From Carex sylvatica (Eukaryota; Streptophyta; Magnoliopsida; Poales; Cyperaceae), in contig CAXKVR010000420.1 of the NCBI GenBank assembly GCA_964058845.1, positions 1 to 39,701 of the forward strand: a DNA stretch of 39,701 bases, written 5' to 3'. Below the pieces are notes generated by a model. It was not told the DNA's origin. It ran no database searches and saw only the letters and a program-made list of their open reading frames with translations. The translations under genes were made by a program, and so were the position numbers. Within the stretch, counting starts at the first letter, position 1. Each line of letters begins with the position of its first letter. This document shows positions 1 to 11,262 of the stretch, piece by piece.

Positions 1-150
1 CTCTAAAAAAAAAAAAAAAAAAAAGGGGGACCGCTCGGACCACAGGCGGTCTGGTACCTAGTGGACCGCCCCTGACCCGGACGGTCTTCTAGGGAGGGTG
101 GGCCCAGTGGTTGATGCAATTTTAAAAAGAAAAATCAATGCAGGGCAGTT
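1..150. repeat. GC-rich inverted-repeat patch
   Basis: After an A-tract there is a short GC-rich stretch in which GACCGC/GCGGTC-type words occur in both orientations (around 29-55, 62-70 and 76-88). It differs in composition from the AT-rich DNA after it and looks like the edge of a repeat or transposon terminus cut by the window. The family is not recognised. Confidence 0.3.
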
Positions 151-194
151 AATTTTTTTTTTTTAAGGTATTAATAAAAGAGAAAAGGTTTATA

Positions 195-598
195 TCCACT
201 AACCTTCGTCCACAGATTGTCCACAACCTTATCCAATTTCGATTTTAACTGTCATTAAATTTCCATAGTCCCACCTGCTAACGATATCGTCTCCTCTCCT
301 ATTTAAACATCTCATCCCGCGACTTCGTATCTTCCTTTTTTTGAATTTTATTTTTGAATCTTTCATTTCCGATCAGATCTGCTCCGTGATTTTCACGATT
401 TCCATGATTTTCTTTCTCTTTCGTCTCGAGGGAACATTCAAGAGTGGTTTGAGAGAAGTGAGAATCTTCAGGAGATTTTCTTTCTCTTTTCGTGATTTCC
501 TTCCTCTTTCCTTCATCTTTCTCGACGAAACCTTCAGGAGTGGATTTCGATCGGATAGAAGTTGTCAGCATTGAACAACATGCCGAAATTTAAATCTA
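195..598 (+). promoter_or_regulatory. Possible promoter, leader and tiny first exon
   Basis: A TATA-like TATTTAAA lies at 300-307. It is followed by a long pyrimidine-rich, ORF-poor stretch resembling a plant 5' leader. An ATG at 580 opens a 19-nt putative exon that runs into a consensus donor (A/GTGAGT at 598-604). No convincing downstream exon was found, only acceptor-like repeats. This may be the start of a gene whose body has decayed, a non-coding transcript, or chance. The overlapping ORFs here on both strands look like shadows of low-complexity sequence. Confidence 0.25.
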
Positions 599-599
599 G

Positions 600-1810
600 T
601 GAGTTATTTCTTTATTTCTGTTGAATTTATTGTTTGATTTGATGCAGTAACGGATCTAATATTGTTTTGAAATTTTATTTGAATTTGTTATTTGATTTGA
701 TGCAGTAAGGGATCTCGTAATCATCTTGTGGAAATTTGGAGAAAAGAGATGATAGAGAGGCGATATGGAGTATTAATCTTGTCATTTTACAGTATTCACC
801 CATTAAATTTACAGTATTCATCTTGTAATTTTACGGTATTCATCTTGTGAACAGTTACTAATGTTTAACAATGTGGTTGTGAATATTTGATGTATTAATG
901 TTTTATAGTTTGCATCTGTTGTCTTCATTGTATGCAGTAACAGATCTAGCATTTTTAACAGAGATTTTATCTGAATATTATTCGTATGTTGTTATTTCGT
1001 TTGATTGTGTATTCACCGTTTTTTACAGTACATATATATCTGAATTACAAGATATATGTAACATTTTACAGGATGTGACACATTAAATTTGTACTGGTAG
1101 TTTCAAAGTTTCTGGATGTTTGAAAATTTTAATTATATTTTTTGTAAGATGTGTTATATAAGTTACAACATCAAGTTAGTAATTTTACAGGATTGACGCA
1201 AGTCAAATGAAAGTTTTTCTGGATGTTTAAAAATGATAATTACGTTTTTATATTATTTATTATATAAGTTACATCATAGAGTTAGTAATTTTACAGGATT
1301 GACACAAGTCTAATGACAGTGTTTTTGGATGATTGAAAATGATAATTACGTTTTAATAATATTTGTTACATAAGTTACAGCATTGATTTTGCAGTATTGA
1401 AATTTGCAGTTATGAAATTTAAAAAAAAAAAATATATATAATTTTGCGGGAAAAAATATTTTCGAGATTTATTTTGAAAAAAAAATGCTAGTTGTAGATG
1501 TTTTCTAGATTTGGAATGTTCTAGAAGCTTTTGTAAAATTGTCATTAACCGCAAATAACTGGCATTAACTACAAATAACTTCCATTAACTGTTAGTAAGA
1601 AAAGTATAATTAGTTTGCCAAGTGGTCCTGCACGAAGTACAGTTAGTCTGCCAAGTTGGCCAAGTTGCAAACCGTTAATGAAAGTTTCTTGATGTTTGAA
1701 ATTTTTGATGACGTTTTTTATAAGATTGTTTTTATAAGTTACTGCATTGAATTATTAAATTTACAGGATTCGCACAGATCAAATGACTGTTTTTCTATAA
1801 AAAAAATAGT
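600..1810 (+). repeat. Degenerate tandem repeats carrying acceptor-like motifs
   Basis: Several short tandem families overlap here. A unit ending in TTGATGCAGTAA(C/G)GGATCT occurs near 640-663 and 689-714, with a weaker copy near 930-948. A 24-26 bp unit containing TTTACAGTATTCA repeats at about 783-850. A unit of about 106-119 bp containing TTTTACAGGATTGAC recurs at 1067, 1186 and 1292, with a separated copy at 1762. A 20-22 bp unit (CATTAACTACAAATAACT) repeats at 1543-1590. The copies are diverged, so the array is old. No gene is evident in this stretch. Confidence 0.6.
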
Positions 1811-2245
1811 AGACAATTGTCTGTGGATAATTAGATGCTTTCTTAATAAAAATGACCAGAGAACGGGGCTTTCTAGGTTACACGGTCACACCATGTAATT
1901 TTTGTAAATCACTTTTTAGTTTGTAGTTATAATTTAAAATCGGAGTTGATAATTACGTCACTACAAAGTTTGAAATGCCATTTTCATTTTTTTGTTAATT
2001 TTTTTTTTACCTGAATTTTTATCAAAATAAATTATTGTCAATAAATTAATATGCAATCTAAAAAGATAAATAATAATTGTTTTTCTTTCTTTTTCTGTTT
2101 TGATGGGTGATGTTATTTCATAATACTTTATTAATTCAGCGTATTACTTGATATTTTATTTTTTATTTTTGTTTCGAACTACTAACAATAACAAATAATA
2201 TTGCATATTATTTTGAACAACTAATAATGACAAATAAGAGGGGTA

Positions 2246-2645
2246 AAACTAGGGTGTTCTTAAGTTCACAAAGTCTCTTTGTGAACTCAATTTTTAAAAT
2301 TTATTGAATTAACTTCAAACAACGAATTCAAATCATTGAAATTCATTTGCATTATGATTGATGCAACTACATATGCAAATTAAAATTTTTTTTAACTAAT
2401 TTTGTATGAAGTCAAGTAGTAAAAAAATGTTCAAAAAATAAATGCATGAAAATTAATTTATAAACTTTATAATTTTAACTGCTTGGCTTTATACTAAATT
2501 AATTTGAAAGTTCAATTTTATTGTGTAGACATATCACTCATAAAGTAGATGAATTTCAATAGTTTAAGTCCGTCATTTAAAATTAATGTGATAGGGTTTA
2601 AAATTGAATTTACAAAGCAGCTTGGTGAACTTAAAGTTAGAAGAC
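2246..2645. mobile_element. MITE, copy 1 (family I)
   Basis: This roughly 400-bp AT-rich element has imperfect terminal inverted repeats. The left end reads ACTAGGGTGTTCTTAAGTTC and the right end contains the complement of that pattern (TGGTGAACTTAAAGTT). Internal arms such as GAAGTCAAGTAGT and ACTGCTTGGCTTTATAC also pair. A clearly related copy with a better-preserved right end lies at 33930-34317. It has no coding capacity and is a non-autonomous DNA transposon. No target-site duplication was confirmed. Confidence 0.65.
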
Positions 2646-3208
2646 GTGATCAAATCATATTTGTAATGAAATTACGTAGAATTTTAAAGTAAATTTTGTC
2701 TTGTTTTCTCATATTTATGTTTAATTTATTATTCGATTCACTTACTAATGTTTGGATTTATGTTTTGGACTATTTATATCATACGGTGTAAGAATCGGGT
2801 CGATCATAAAAGCACAACACCGGTTCAAACTTTATTGTAGAAAATAAGTTTGATTAATCGGTCAATTAGTCGTTGGCAACAACTAAATTGTCACAAATTT
2901 TTTTCAACCAATCGTGTATTATTCTCAATTAATTGTTTGGCTGTGTTATACCCGTCTGATTTACACTGGTATGAACTGGCGAATCTGAAGTGAACGGTCC
3001 GATTGTCTTGCATCATCCCATTTTTTCATTACAAGGGTCAAGGGAAGGTGAGTACTACACTAATGTAAGAAATAGCAGAATCCTTTGAAATATTGTCATA
3101 TATTGAGTCCAGATTTTGGTTGGTCAACCACTTGGCGCTCTCTCTAGTTTCTAACTTTCTATACCCATCTAATCCCCAGTGGGAGTTAGCTCTTAATCAC
3201 AGCCCCCA
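2646..3208 (+). promoter_or_regulatory. Upstream region of the Rossmann-fold gene
   Basis: This stretch has no ORF and precedes the ATG at 3209. It must contain the promoter and 5' leader of the nine-exon gene. No convincing TATA box is seen at a fixed distance, as is common for housekeeping plastid-protein genes. The transcription start cannot be placed from sequence alone. Confidence 0.3.
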
Positions 3209-6200
3209 ATGGGAATCGTCGTTGGCATTCGAGCGCCTTCATCAGTCCCCATCAAACCCCTGTTCACTAATCCCAATTTCAATTATAATTCCAATTCCAG
3301 TTGTTCTTCTTTCTTCGCTACTGTTCGTAAACCAGCTTCTTCGCCTTCCTCCGTCTCCTTCTCTCGTCGCTTCTCCATGGCTTCCTCTCCTACTACCCCT
3401 ATCGGTAAAAGAGTGAAAAGACTCGCATTTTTTTCTGTATACAATTCTGTAGTTCATTTATTGCCCCGAGAAATTGCCACAGAAATCCTGAATCTAAGTT
3501 GAGAAAATTAGGAAAATAATACTGCCTCCGTTTATGTGGTTACTGGCTCATAATTGGCTAGGATATTGGATGTAGATACCAGTATCTTTCCCCATACATC
3601 TAAAAATGAATTTTTCTGTGATTTTTGTACTAATTTATTATCTTTGATGCTATTATTTCGTTAATCTTTGCAATTGTTTTGGTGTAGAAACATCCAAAGA
3701 ATCAAGTCTGAATGTGTCTTCATCAAGTGTTGTTGGGGTTAATGATCTGTTAATTGTGGGGCCCGGAGTGCTTGGCCGCATAATAGCTAAGATGTGGCAG
3801 CAGGTTATTATTTATTTAACACTGTATCATTTTCTTTTAAGTGTTATTTTTTAAAACAAAGGAGTGTAATTTTCCTGTAACATACTGTTACTAGGCCTGG
3901 CTGTCATGTTAGAGTTTCTCATATACATTCAGTTAAACCCAATTTATTCATTTTAGGATTAATTACCACTCGATGCATGTAATCATGCCTAAATGTAACT
4001 TAAATGTTTGCTCAATTTCCCCCAACTGTGCAATTATGCACAAATAAGCTAAATTTTGAAAATGAATGAATGAAGAGGCCAAAACAGGGTTAAACTTATT
4101 GTTCAGGAGATAATATATAAATTAAAATATTTATTATTGGATCTTAACTCATATTTTCATTCTAGCACATTTGTTATTATTCATAGATTCCTCACAAGTC
4201 AGTTGAAAAGAAAGAGAATGAAGAACATGAACCCAAGAATAAATACATGATGTTCATTAATAGAGCCCCATCATCCTAATATCAGATCATTGGTTTCTAT
4301 ATGTTTGTTGAAGCAAAATTTTAAAAAAATCTTCCAATTTCCTGCAGGAATACCCAGGTTGCAAAATTTTTGGTCTGACAATGAGCAGTGATCACCACAG
4401 TGAACTAGCTGAATTAGGAATTGTGCCTCATTTAAGGGGTTCTCCACTTTCTCAAAAAGTACCTTATGTGATCTTTTGTGCACCCCCATCTCGTACTGAA
4501 GATTACCCTGGTGATGTCAGGTAAAAGAAACCTTATTTTTTGTAAAGCTTAGCAGCAGCTGCAAAGTTGTGAGAGGAGCAAAAAGAAAAGAAAATTACTA
4601 TCTAGTTTGGACAAAAAAAAAATTCTAGTGAATATGAAACTCTACAGTACAGACAACAAAATACGAAGTTTCTATACGGGGAAGTTCAATATATGCAGGA
4701 AAAAAAGAATTAAATCTGGCATGAAAAAAAAAAAGGTGGTAAACAAAATAAGGTTCCTTCTATATATGTATAACTTTCGACTTTTTTTTTTCTTAGAATT
4801 GCAGCATCAAATTGGAATGGTGAGGGCTCTTTCCTATTCACTTCTAGCTCAGCCCCTTATGATATAAGTGACAATGGATGCTGCTATGAGGTATGCCTAA
4901 GAGTAGCTTGTGTTTCTATTTGGTGAATTGTTGCCACTGATGTGACTTTTATAAGAAAATTTGTTTTTCAGGACTCACCAGTAGTACCCCTTGGTAGAAG
5001 CCCTCGTACTGATGTGCTTCTGAAAGCTGAGAAAGAAGTTTTAGATGCTGGAGGCTGTGTCTTGAGGCTAGCTGGTCTTTATATATCCTTACTAACATTG
5101 ATGTTATATATATATATATATATTTTTAATTACTAACAGTTTGCATATGAGACGAACTTTTGTCAATTAACAAAGGAAAATACAATAATATATATATATA
5201 TTTTTTTCTGTTACGCCCACTAACTTCTAACTCCCAGAGATAGAACAAAATTAGTCATGATTACTTAAAACTTTATTAAAAATATGAAAAGTTATTGAGC
5301 ACTTGAGAAATGTTTTTCTGACTAAACTTTAAGGTATGTAAACTTGCTGTCCGAAATATTGAACTTTCCTGTGGTAAATTGCTTCCATGACCGGCTTGGT
5401 TTTACAAAGAAGATAGAGGTGCTCATGTTTATTGGTTGAAGAAAGGTATTGTTGATGCGCGCCCTAATCACATACTCAATCTTATCCATTATGAGGTACT
5501 TCTCTTATTTTACTCTACAACCATACAGAAGAAATATGAACAAGAGAGTATTACGTGAAAGAAGAAGAAATTTTAGTACTTGCTGGAAATCACAAATTTT
5601 GTTGAAATCATGGAGCACAATTGACAAAAAACAAATTGTAATCAGTTTTGATGCACAAGGGCATCTTAGTCATTTGATGCATTGAATTGATTTGTATTTA
5701 AGTGTCCTGAAGATATCATTTGAACTTTGCACTGTTTTATAAAGTTCCATTTAATGTGAAAATAATATTGGGATATTGCAAGGGTATTTGTCTGGTTCAG
5801 TTTGTTTTAAACTGCAATGAATAACATGGTTCAGAAAAAGAAGATGCATGGACTTTTTTCTCATGGCCTCTGAGATTAACCTGGATGAATTAATACCGAT
5901 TACCTATTACTTTTTTACTGTTTTACAGGATGCTGCTGCTCTTTCTATTGCGATAATGAAAAAGAAGCTTCGTTCTCGTATCTTTGTTGGATGTGATAAC
6001 CATCCCCTATCTAGGTACTATTTTTTTTTGCCAGTGTTAAAATCTAGTCAGTGCACACTTTCACAGTCTTGACCTACATGGTTTTTACGAGTCCTATCAG
6101 TATGTGGTTAAATTAAGCCAAGTGATGCTACATAGGCCTGAACAAACAGCTTAACTACCGTAATTTAGGTTAAATCTACCCCTGATTTTGTAATGATGCA

Positions 6201-7351
6201 TTAACAGCTTAGATATAACCTTATTTTAGCTGTGATTTATTTCAATTATGATTTAGTCCCATGAAAACCCAGAAGAAAAGTAAATGAAAGTCACGAGTGG
6301 TAAAGCTGGGTATGATATTAGTATTTTCCATGGCCTAAATTTACCTTATCCTTGTATCTGCAGTATGTATATTCTTTTGCAGTTCATGTGCAACAAATAT
6401 GAAAGAGCACATGTACTAATCGACTTTTTCTGTTGTTAGGCAAGAAATTATGGATCTTGTGAATTGTAGTGGGAAATATAGCCAGAAATTTGAGGCCTTC
6501 ACAGGTAATATATGCAAATTATTCTTTCATAATTTTGTAACAAGGACTTATTTTATGACTCAAATGAGCTTCTCTTTCTAATATGTTGGGAATGAGTGTG
6601 CCTGCCATGATTTATGACTTAAATTATGCTGATGTTTGAGGCAGGAAGCCTTGTAGTTCTTATATTGTAGAAGAAAGAAAGCAAAGAAGAAAAGAAGTAG
6701 AGAACACAAAACTCAAAATTATGCCAGCCCTTTCTTTGGTTTTATTTATTATCTCATTTAGTTTAACTGTAAAGTGAGGAAGGCACATATCTTTTCCTAA
6801 CTGGAAACCCAGTTAAGCCGGATTTAGCTTAGGCAGAGTTGAATAGAGTCATGTCTTGATTTCACACTACATAGATTATTCGATGAACCCATGCTGAATT
6901 GCACAATGGAGGGTGTGAATCAGCTGGATTAAGCTTTATTGCAAATTTGGGAGTACCATACTGTGCTTAAACAAACTCATAATACACTCTTAATATGCAC
7001 CAGATAAAACTAGAATCCATGAATATTCGAGTCATTTCTTCAGTTCTTCCATGTCTATTCAGTTTGTTCATGGCTTGGTTTTTGTTTACTGTTTACTCTT
7101 AAGTTACTCAATTTGAACATAAGTTATGTTCGGTTGAGTTTGATGTTGACCTACATTCCCAATTTGAGGGTACATCGAAGTTTCATGGGACAATGATTGC
7201 TGCTTAATTGACTTTTAAATACCCATTTGAACAAACCTTAGGTACCGAGGGTCCTCTAGGGAAGAAGATGAATAATTCAAAAACCAGAGAGGAAATTGGA
7301 TGGGAGCCCAAGTACCCAAGCTTCCCGGCATTTTTGGGGCTGAAAGACTAA
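3209..7351 (+). CDS. NAD(P)-binding Rossmann-fold protein, probably plastid-targeted
   Basis: The nine exons are 3209-3404, 3688-3803, 4348-4520, 4797-4890, 4972-5082, 5406-5495, 5929-6014, 6440-6504 and 7242-7351. They total 1041 nt in one frame and give 346 aa ending at TAA 7349-7351. Residues 1 to about 65 are Ser/Pro-rich, basic and poor in acidic residues, like a chloroplast transit peptide; a later in-frame Met (MASSPTT) could be a second start. The dinucleotide-binding turn is GPGVLG (residues 90-95) after a hydrophobic beta strand (LLIV). Later motifs LAGLY and GWEPKYPSFPAFL fit extended/atypical short-chain dehydrogenase-like (YeeZ/NAD-epimerase-like) proteins. The usual Tyr-x-x-x-Lys pair is not obvious, so the catalytic activity is unknown. 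Seven introns are GT-AG and the fifth (5083-5405) appears to be AT-AC. The exon model is read by eye but is supported by phase agreement at all eight junctions. Confidence 0.88.
5083..5405 (+). other. Putative U12-type AT-AC intron
   Basis: This 323-nt intron begins ATATCCTTAC, an exact match to the U12 5' splice-site core ATATCCTT. It ends in AC. It carries TTCCATGAC at 5383-5391, one mismatch from the U12 branch consensus TTCCTTRAC, with the branch A (5390) 15 nt from the intron end. Splicing here joins LAGLY to KEDRGAH in frame. No GT donor gives the same continuous protein. The other introns of the gene are ordinary GT-AG. Splicing would need the minor spliceosome. Confidence 0.82.
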
Positions 7352-8809
7352 AAACCAGTATTGGTTTTGATTTTCTAATTTATAGAGGCATTATGATTAT
7401 TTCAATTGTTTATTAGTGTATGATGAAAAAAAAAAGCATGTGCACTAGTGCACAAGACAAGAAACAAAGAAGATGGGTTTTGTGGATATGCAATCAAGTA
7501 TGCAATGTATTAACTCTTAACTATCAAAGATTATATATTGCTGTTCATCTTGTTATTGTACAATGGGTCTGAGATATTTTATTAATTCGTTCTTTTTACT
7601 TGAAAGAGTGAATCATCTACTAGACAATCTGTACAAATTTTTTATATTGCTGTTGCGAACTTATCCGAAGCCATTTGGATAGAGTTGTTCTCCAAAGCCT
7701 TTCCAGACTCCTGGATTAAATATTATCAAGATTTGTATAGTTAATGCTAACAGATGCGTTCTTCTCCGTTAGGCAAAACATTATCTCTGTTAAGAAAAAA
7801 AGGAAACGACCCTCTCAATTCTGATTTGGAATCAAATCTAGAGCAACAATGGAGGAAGTTTCTCCCTTCTCTAATTTGCAATGCCAATTTCATCTTTCTT
7901 TTTCTAACTTTTATCTTTTGTTTTTCAATTGTTCTCACCAAGAGCCAAAATATCATCTCATACTTTATAGAGTCTAATGTTTTCAACCTAACCTTCCTCA
8001 AATCTCGAAACACAATTTGGCGTACCATCTCAAGGCGTGGCCATGCACTTCATTCTTCTCCTTCAATAGAGAAAAGCCAACCTCAAACAGATGTTATTAG
8101 CGCTAATCCGGAAGAAGTATCTACTCAAGCTCTAACAACAAATCATGATCCGACCACCAACTATCAAACTCATGCTCAAACAGATGTTATTGATGGACCA
8201 ACAAACAAACTTTTCTAACAAACAGATGTTATTTACATTCTTTGTAAGATATAACTTGAAAGATAAGATAATATTATTGGCTCATAGTTGAATTTGAGAA
8301 ATAGATTTGTCTAAGTTGCAGATTCTCCTAATCATTCTTCGCAGTTGAAATTTACATAATTATCTTGTGCCAAGTCAAACCAACTAGAAGCAACACAGAG
8401 AACACCTAATTGCTCAAAATGAAAGATTGTAAATTATAATACTTGTGAGTTATATTGATTAAGCCTAGTACAGAGGATGTTTTAATACCAATTTCCATTA
8501 TGGAATCCCATAGTTAGCGAAAGAGCAAACTGCCGGCCTGTTGGCTACAATAGTTTTGGTTTACAGTTGTATTTCCTAATGTTTATATTGTAATAAAAAC
8601 TAAATAAACCATAATAACATGCATTGGCAAGGTAACCAAGAATGTATTACAACTTCCCTACATACTGGACTTGCAAGTCATTGACCATGGGTTCATGACT
8701 TGTAAATATAACAATTAAGTAATGTTTCATGTCAACATTTTTTTTCCTAATTTTGACGCCTTAATAACTATATGATACAATGGAAGTCACAGATATAGGA
8801 AAATAGAGA
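7352..8809. other. 3' flank and intergenic DNA with a doubtful ORF
   Basis: This contains the 3' untranslated region of the Rossmann gene and AT-rich spacer. The ORF at 7754-8218 is listed separately. A 15-bp word, CAAACAGATGTTATT, occurs three times (8084-8098, 8177-8191, 8219-8233), the last after that ORF's stop. Nothing else is recognised. Confidence 0.4.
7754..8218 (+). CDS. Doubtful ORF, possible membrane protein of 154 aa
   Basis: The translation has one strongly hydrophobic stretch (FIFLFLTFIFCFSIVL, about residues 47-62) between a basic N-terminal part and a polar, Asn/Thr/Gln-rich tail. The tail contains QTDVI twice, encoded by a 15-bp direct repeat that also appears once beyond the stop. 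I recognise no family. It begins about 400 bp after the Rossmann gene's stop and shows no clear promoter. It could be a young orphan gene, a decayed exon of another gene, or chance. The hydrophobic segment is T-rich, which an AT-rich spacer can produce by itself. Confidence 0.2.
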   Translation: MRSSPLGKTLSLLRKKGNDPLNSDLESNLEQQWRKFLPSLICNANFIFLFLTFIFCFSIVLTKSQNIISYFIESNVFNLTFLKSRNTIWRTISRRGHALHSSPSIEKSQPQTDVISANPEEVSTQALTTNHDPTTNYQTHAQTDVIDGPTNKLF

Positions 8810-8990
8810 GAAGGGTTCAAATGCCTCATAATTTTTTTATGTTTATCTCTGTTTATAAAGTTCAACAGTCAATTCAAACTGTTTAATATGATTTTCATAT
8901 TAAAATGTTATTGAATTTTTTTTTTTCTTTTAAAAAAAAAATAGTTTATTATATTTATATTTTTAGATAGGTACAAAATAACTGTTTATA
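8810..8990. mobile_element. Half of a family II palindromic MITE
   Basis: The sequence from AGAAGGGTTCAAATGCC through TTTTTAGATAGGTACAAAAT matches, with divergence, the left half of the foldback element at 30041-30441: same order of terminal motif, TCAACAGTC/TCAAACAGTC arm, TCATATTAAAATG arm, and GATAGGTACAAAATAACTG core. The matching right half is absent, so this is a truncated copy. Confidence 0.55.
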
Positions 8991-10148
8991 ATTAAGAGAC
9001 AATAGAAAACCCACCCCACGTGAATTTGGCATTGCATATTCATGATAAGTAAAATATTTATTTCTTATTATTTTTTTTACCTTTTTACGGAAGATCTAAT
9101 TAATTTTATCATTTAGTAATTTAAAATTGACTTACGTTTGGACTAAGATGTTTTAAAGAATTATGTTTAACTCATAAATTTTGAAACATTTTTTGAACAT
9201 ATACCTATATATTCCACTTTCGATCGAATTCTATAGACTTTAATTTAGCTCTATACAGTGAATATTTTATTATAAAATACATACTAACTTCTAAAACATT
9301 CAATTAATATTAATAAGAAATTTATTAGACCCAACATACTATTGTAAACAAGGTTAATGGATATGATAGATTGTCACGATATACTGTAACAAATAATAAT
9401 ATCCGAAGGACCTATTGTAATTAATACTAGGTACCGTTTGTAAGATGAGCAGAATGCATGATAGCTAGAGCTATACATGCAAAATTTTACTTCATTACTT
9501 CAATTCCATATGTATATAGACTTCCACTTCTACATGCATTTGTTTTTCTAATGCCACTCATTACTCAAAAGAGGAAAAACAAAAAAAGTAAATGAAAACG
9601 AGATACTAAAATAAATCGTAGCGTAGGTTTTTTTAATTAACTAAGTCATCTTTATTTTTCTTAAAAACACATCTAGTACTATATTACTTTTTAGATGGGT
9701 TCGGGGTCCAAATCTTTTTGAGTCGGATCGGACCCGAACGGATCAAAGATCAACTCAACCCGATTGACGTAACATTTTTAATTTCTTAATTTGACAACCT
9801 AATCTCAATTAAATGATTAATGTATAAATCTTAATAAGTGCTAAATTTAAAGTTAAATCCAACAAAAAAACAATTAAATTGAATTCGGTAGAATCGGGTC
9901 AAAATAAAATAAAATTTCTATCCGATCCTGAATTAAATCAGATCGAATGGGGACAAACAGGAGAAGAAAGCGGGAGTTACATAACAGCGCCGTGTAATAC
10001 AACTTTTTGCTTACAAGTGGTGATGTAAGAAACTGAAACTTGAAATGCTTTCTTTCTCATCTCTACAGCTCTACTCAATTTCATCTTTTGCCTTGTCGCT
10101 CTCATATTTGATATAGTTCAAAAAAGAAGTGAAAATAAATAGAAAAGT
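8991..10148. other. AT-rich spacer and upstream region of the microprotein gene
   Basis: No gene is seen in most of this stretch. At about 9690-9960 there are CCGAACGGATC / CGATTGACG / GATCGAATGGGG-type words in inverted arrangement around an AT-rich core, like the degraded ends of a DNA transposon. The last 150-200 bp form the likely promoter and pyrimidine-rich leader of the 10149 gene. Confidence 0.35.
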
Positions 10149-10328
10149 ATGGGGTCTTGCTGTTGCTTGAGGTCATCACATGAAAGCAGTGGAGAATCCA
10201 ACGGTGGCGGGAAAGATATGCTGGGACTCATCACTGCTTTTCTCATAGCTCTTGTGCTCTTCATGCTCTGTGTGCCGCGGCCTCAGGCTCGCCGCGGCGC
10301 TTTCGTAGCTTATCCTAGTAATTATTAA
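10149..10328 (+). CDS. 59-aa single-pass membrane microprotein, MGSCCC N-terminus
   Basis: The protein starts MGSCCCLRSS. Gly2 followed by a small residue and three cysteines is the classical arrangement for N-myristoylation plus palmitoylation, so membrane attachment of the N-terminus is plausible (inference). A polar Ser/Gly/Asn linker (residues 9-23) follows. Then comes one hydrophobic helix (about residues 24-42, MLGLITAFLIALVLFMLCV), an Arg/Pro juxtamembrane stretch (PRPQARR) and a short tail GAFVAYPSNY. The coding part is more GC-rich than its surroundings, which supports a real gene. An AATAAA signal lies at 10443-10448, about 115 bp after the stop. The family is not recognised; membrane-anchored small signalling or scaffold roles are possible but unproven. 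Confidence 0.6.
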   Translation: MGSCCCLRSSHESSGESNGGGKDMLGLITAFLIALVLFMLCVPRPQARRGAFVAYPSNY

Positions 10329-10993
10329 TTGAATTTCTCTTTGTTTTTGCTTATTTTTTGTTGAGGGAAAGAAATTGTTTTTGATGTGGTTGGTTAATTT
10401 ATTTCTGGTTTTGTTGTCCTTGTGTAATATTTACTACCATTTAATAAAGATGGTATACAATTAATTTACGCAATTTAATTTCGTTATAAACATGCAATGA
10501 CACAAGCAAGAATGCAGTTTTAATAATTTTTTCTCGAAGAATCCCCGATTATGTATTTATACAGAAAGATAAATTACTTTTTTTTTTTTTTAATTAATTT
10601 TGAGATGGATGTTAGACGATTGTTTATTTCCACTATTTTTTTTTCCCGGAAATTTGGATGGCATCGAATGATAAGAAAAAGCGAAAAAACAAAAACATTT
10701 GATCGATAAAGAATAATGAAAAAAAAAATAAGGGGAGAAAAATGCAAGAAAAGAGGTAGACGCGTCGGCAGTCGGCTACACACAGCAAAGTTTCTTGTGG
10801 ATTGTGCTCCATTCCACGTAAAGAGGTGACAGGTGTCAGGTGCTAGTCTTTTGTAGCCAATCCATATAAAATTTGGTGTAGCGAATCACCAACACATGGT
10901 TCTTAACTTCTTATGTTTTATGAAATTCGATTTATTTTTTAATTTCCTCGTGTCACATGTTAGTGCTGCGCATACAGAGTGCATTTTGATCTG
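10329..10993. other. 3' region and spacer
   Basis: This holds the probable 3' untranslated region and polyadenylation signal of the microprotein gene, followed by AT-rich spacer. The minus-strand ORF at 10574-10783 is Phe/Ser/Leu-rich low-complexity sequence read through A-tracts and is not supported as a gene. Confidence 0.3.
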
Positions 10994-11262
10994 GACTAGC
11001 CGACTAAGATTGATATATTGATACTTTTACTGTTATTTTTATCGATATATTTTTAAGATTCAGTTAAAAAAAATTACAATTTAATTAAAAACTTAAAATT
11101 TTAATATATTGAAATTAATTTATCATGAATAATTTAATTAAACGATAATATTTATTTCATTAATTTAGTATAAATATTAATGATAGTAATCATAAAGATA
11201 TTGCTTGAAAAATTCCTCGGAAAAAGCAGGCGCATGCAAATCTGAGCTGAACCACTCAAATT
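10994..11262 (+). repeat. Segmental duplication, copy A, distal part
   Basis: Landmarks such as TATTGATACTTTTACTGTTA, AAGATTCAGTTAAAAAA and AAGCAGGCGCATGCAAATCT recur in the same order and orientation at 29992-30815. Copy A lacks some sequence found in copy B and lacks the MITE at 30041-30441. This is the outer part of the duplicated RPL26 upstream region. Confidence 0.7.

Noticed and set aside
299..574. Overlapping ORFs on both strands in the leader-like region
   Set aside because: Lys/Glu-rich and Phe/Ser/Arg-rich mirror translations of a pyrimidine-rich stretch; typical shadows.
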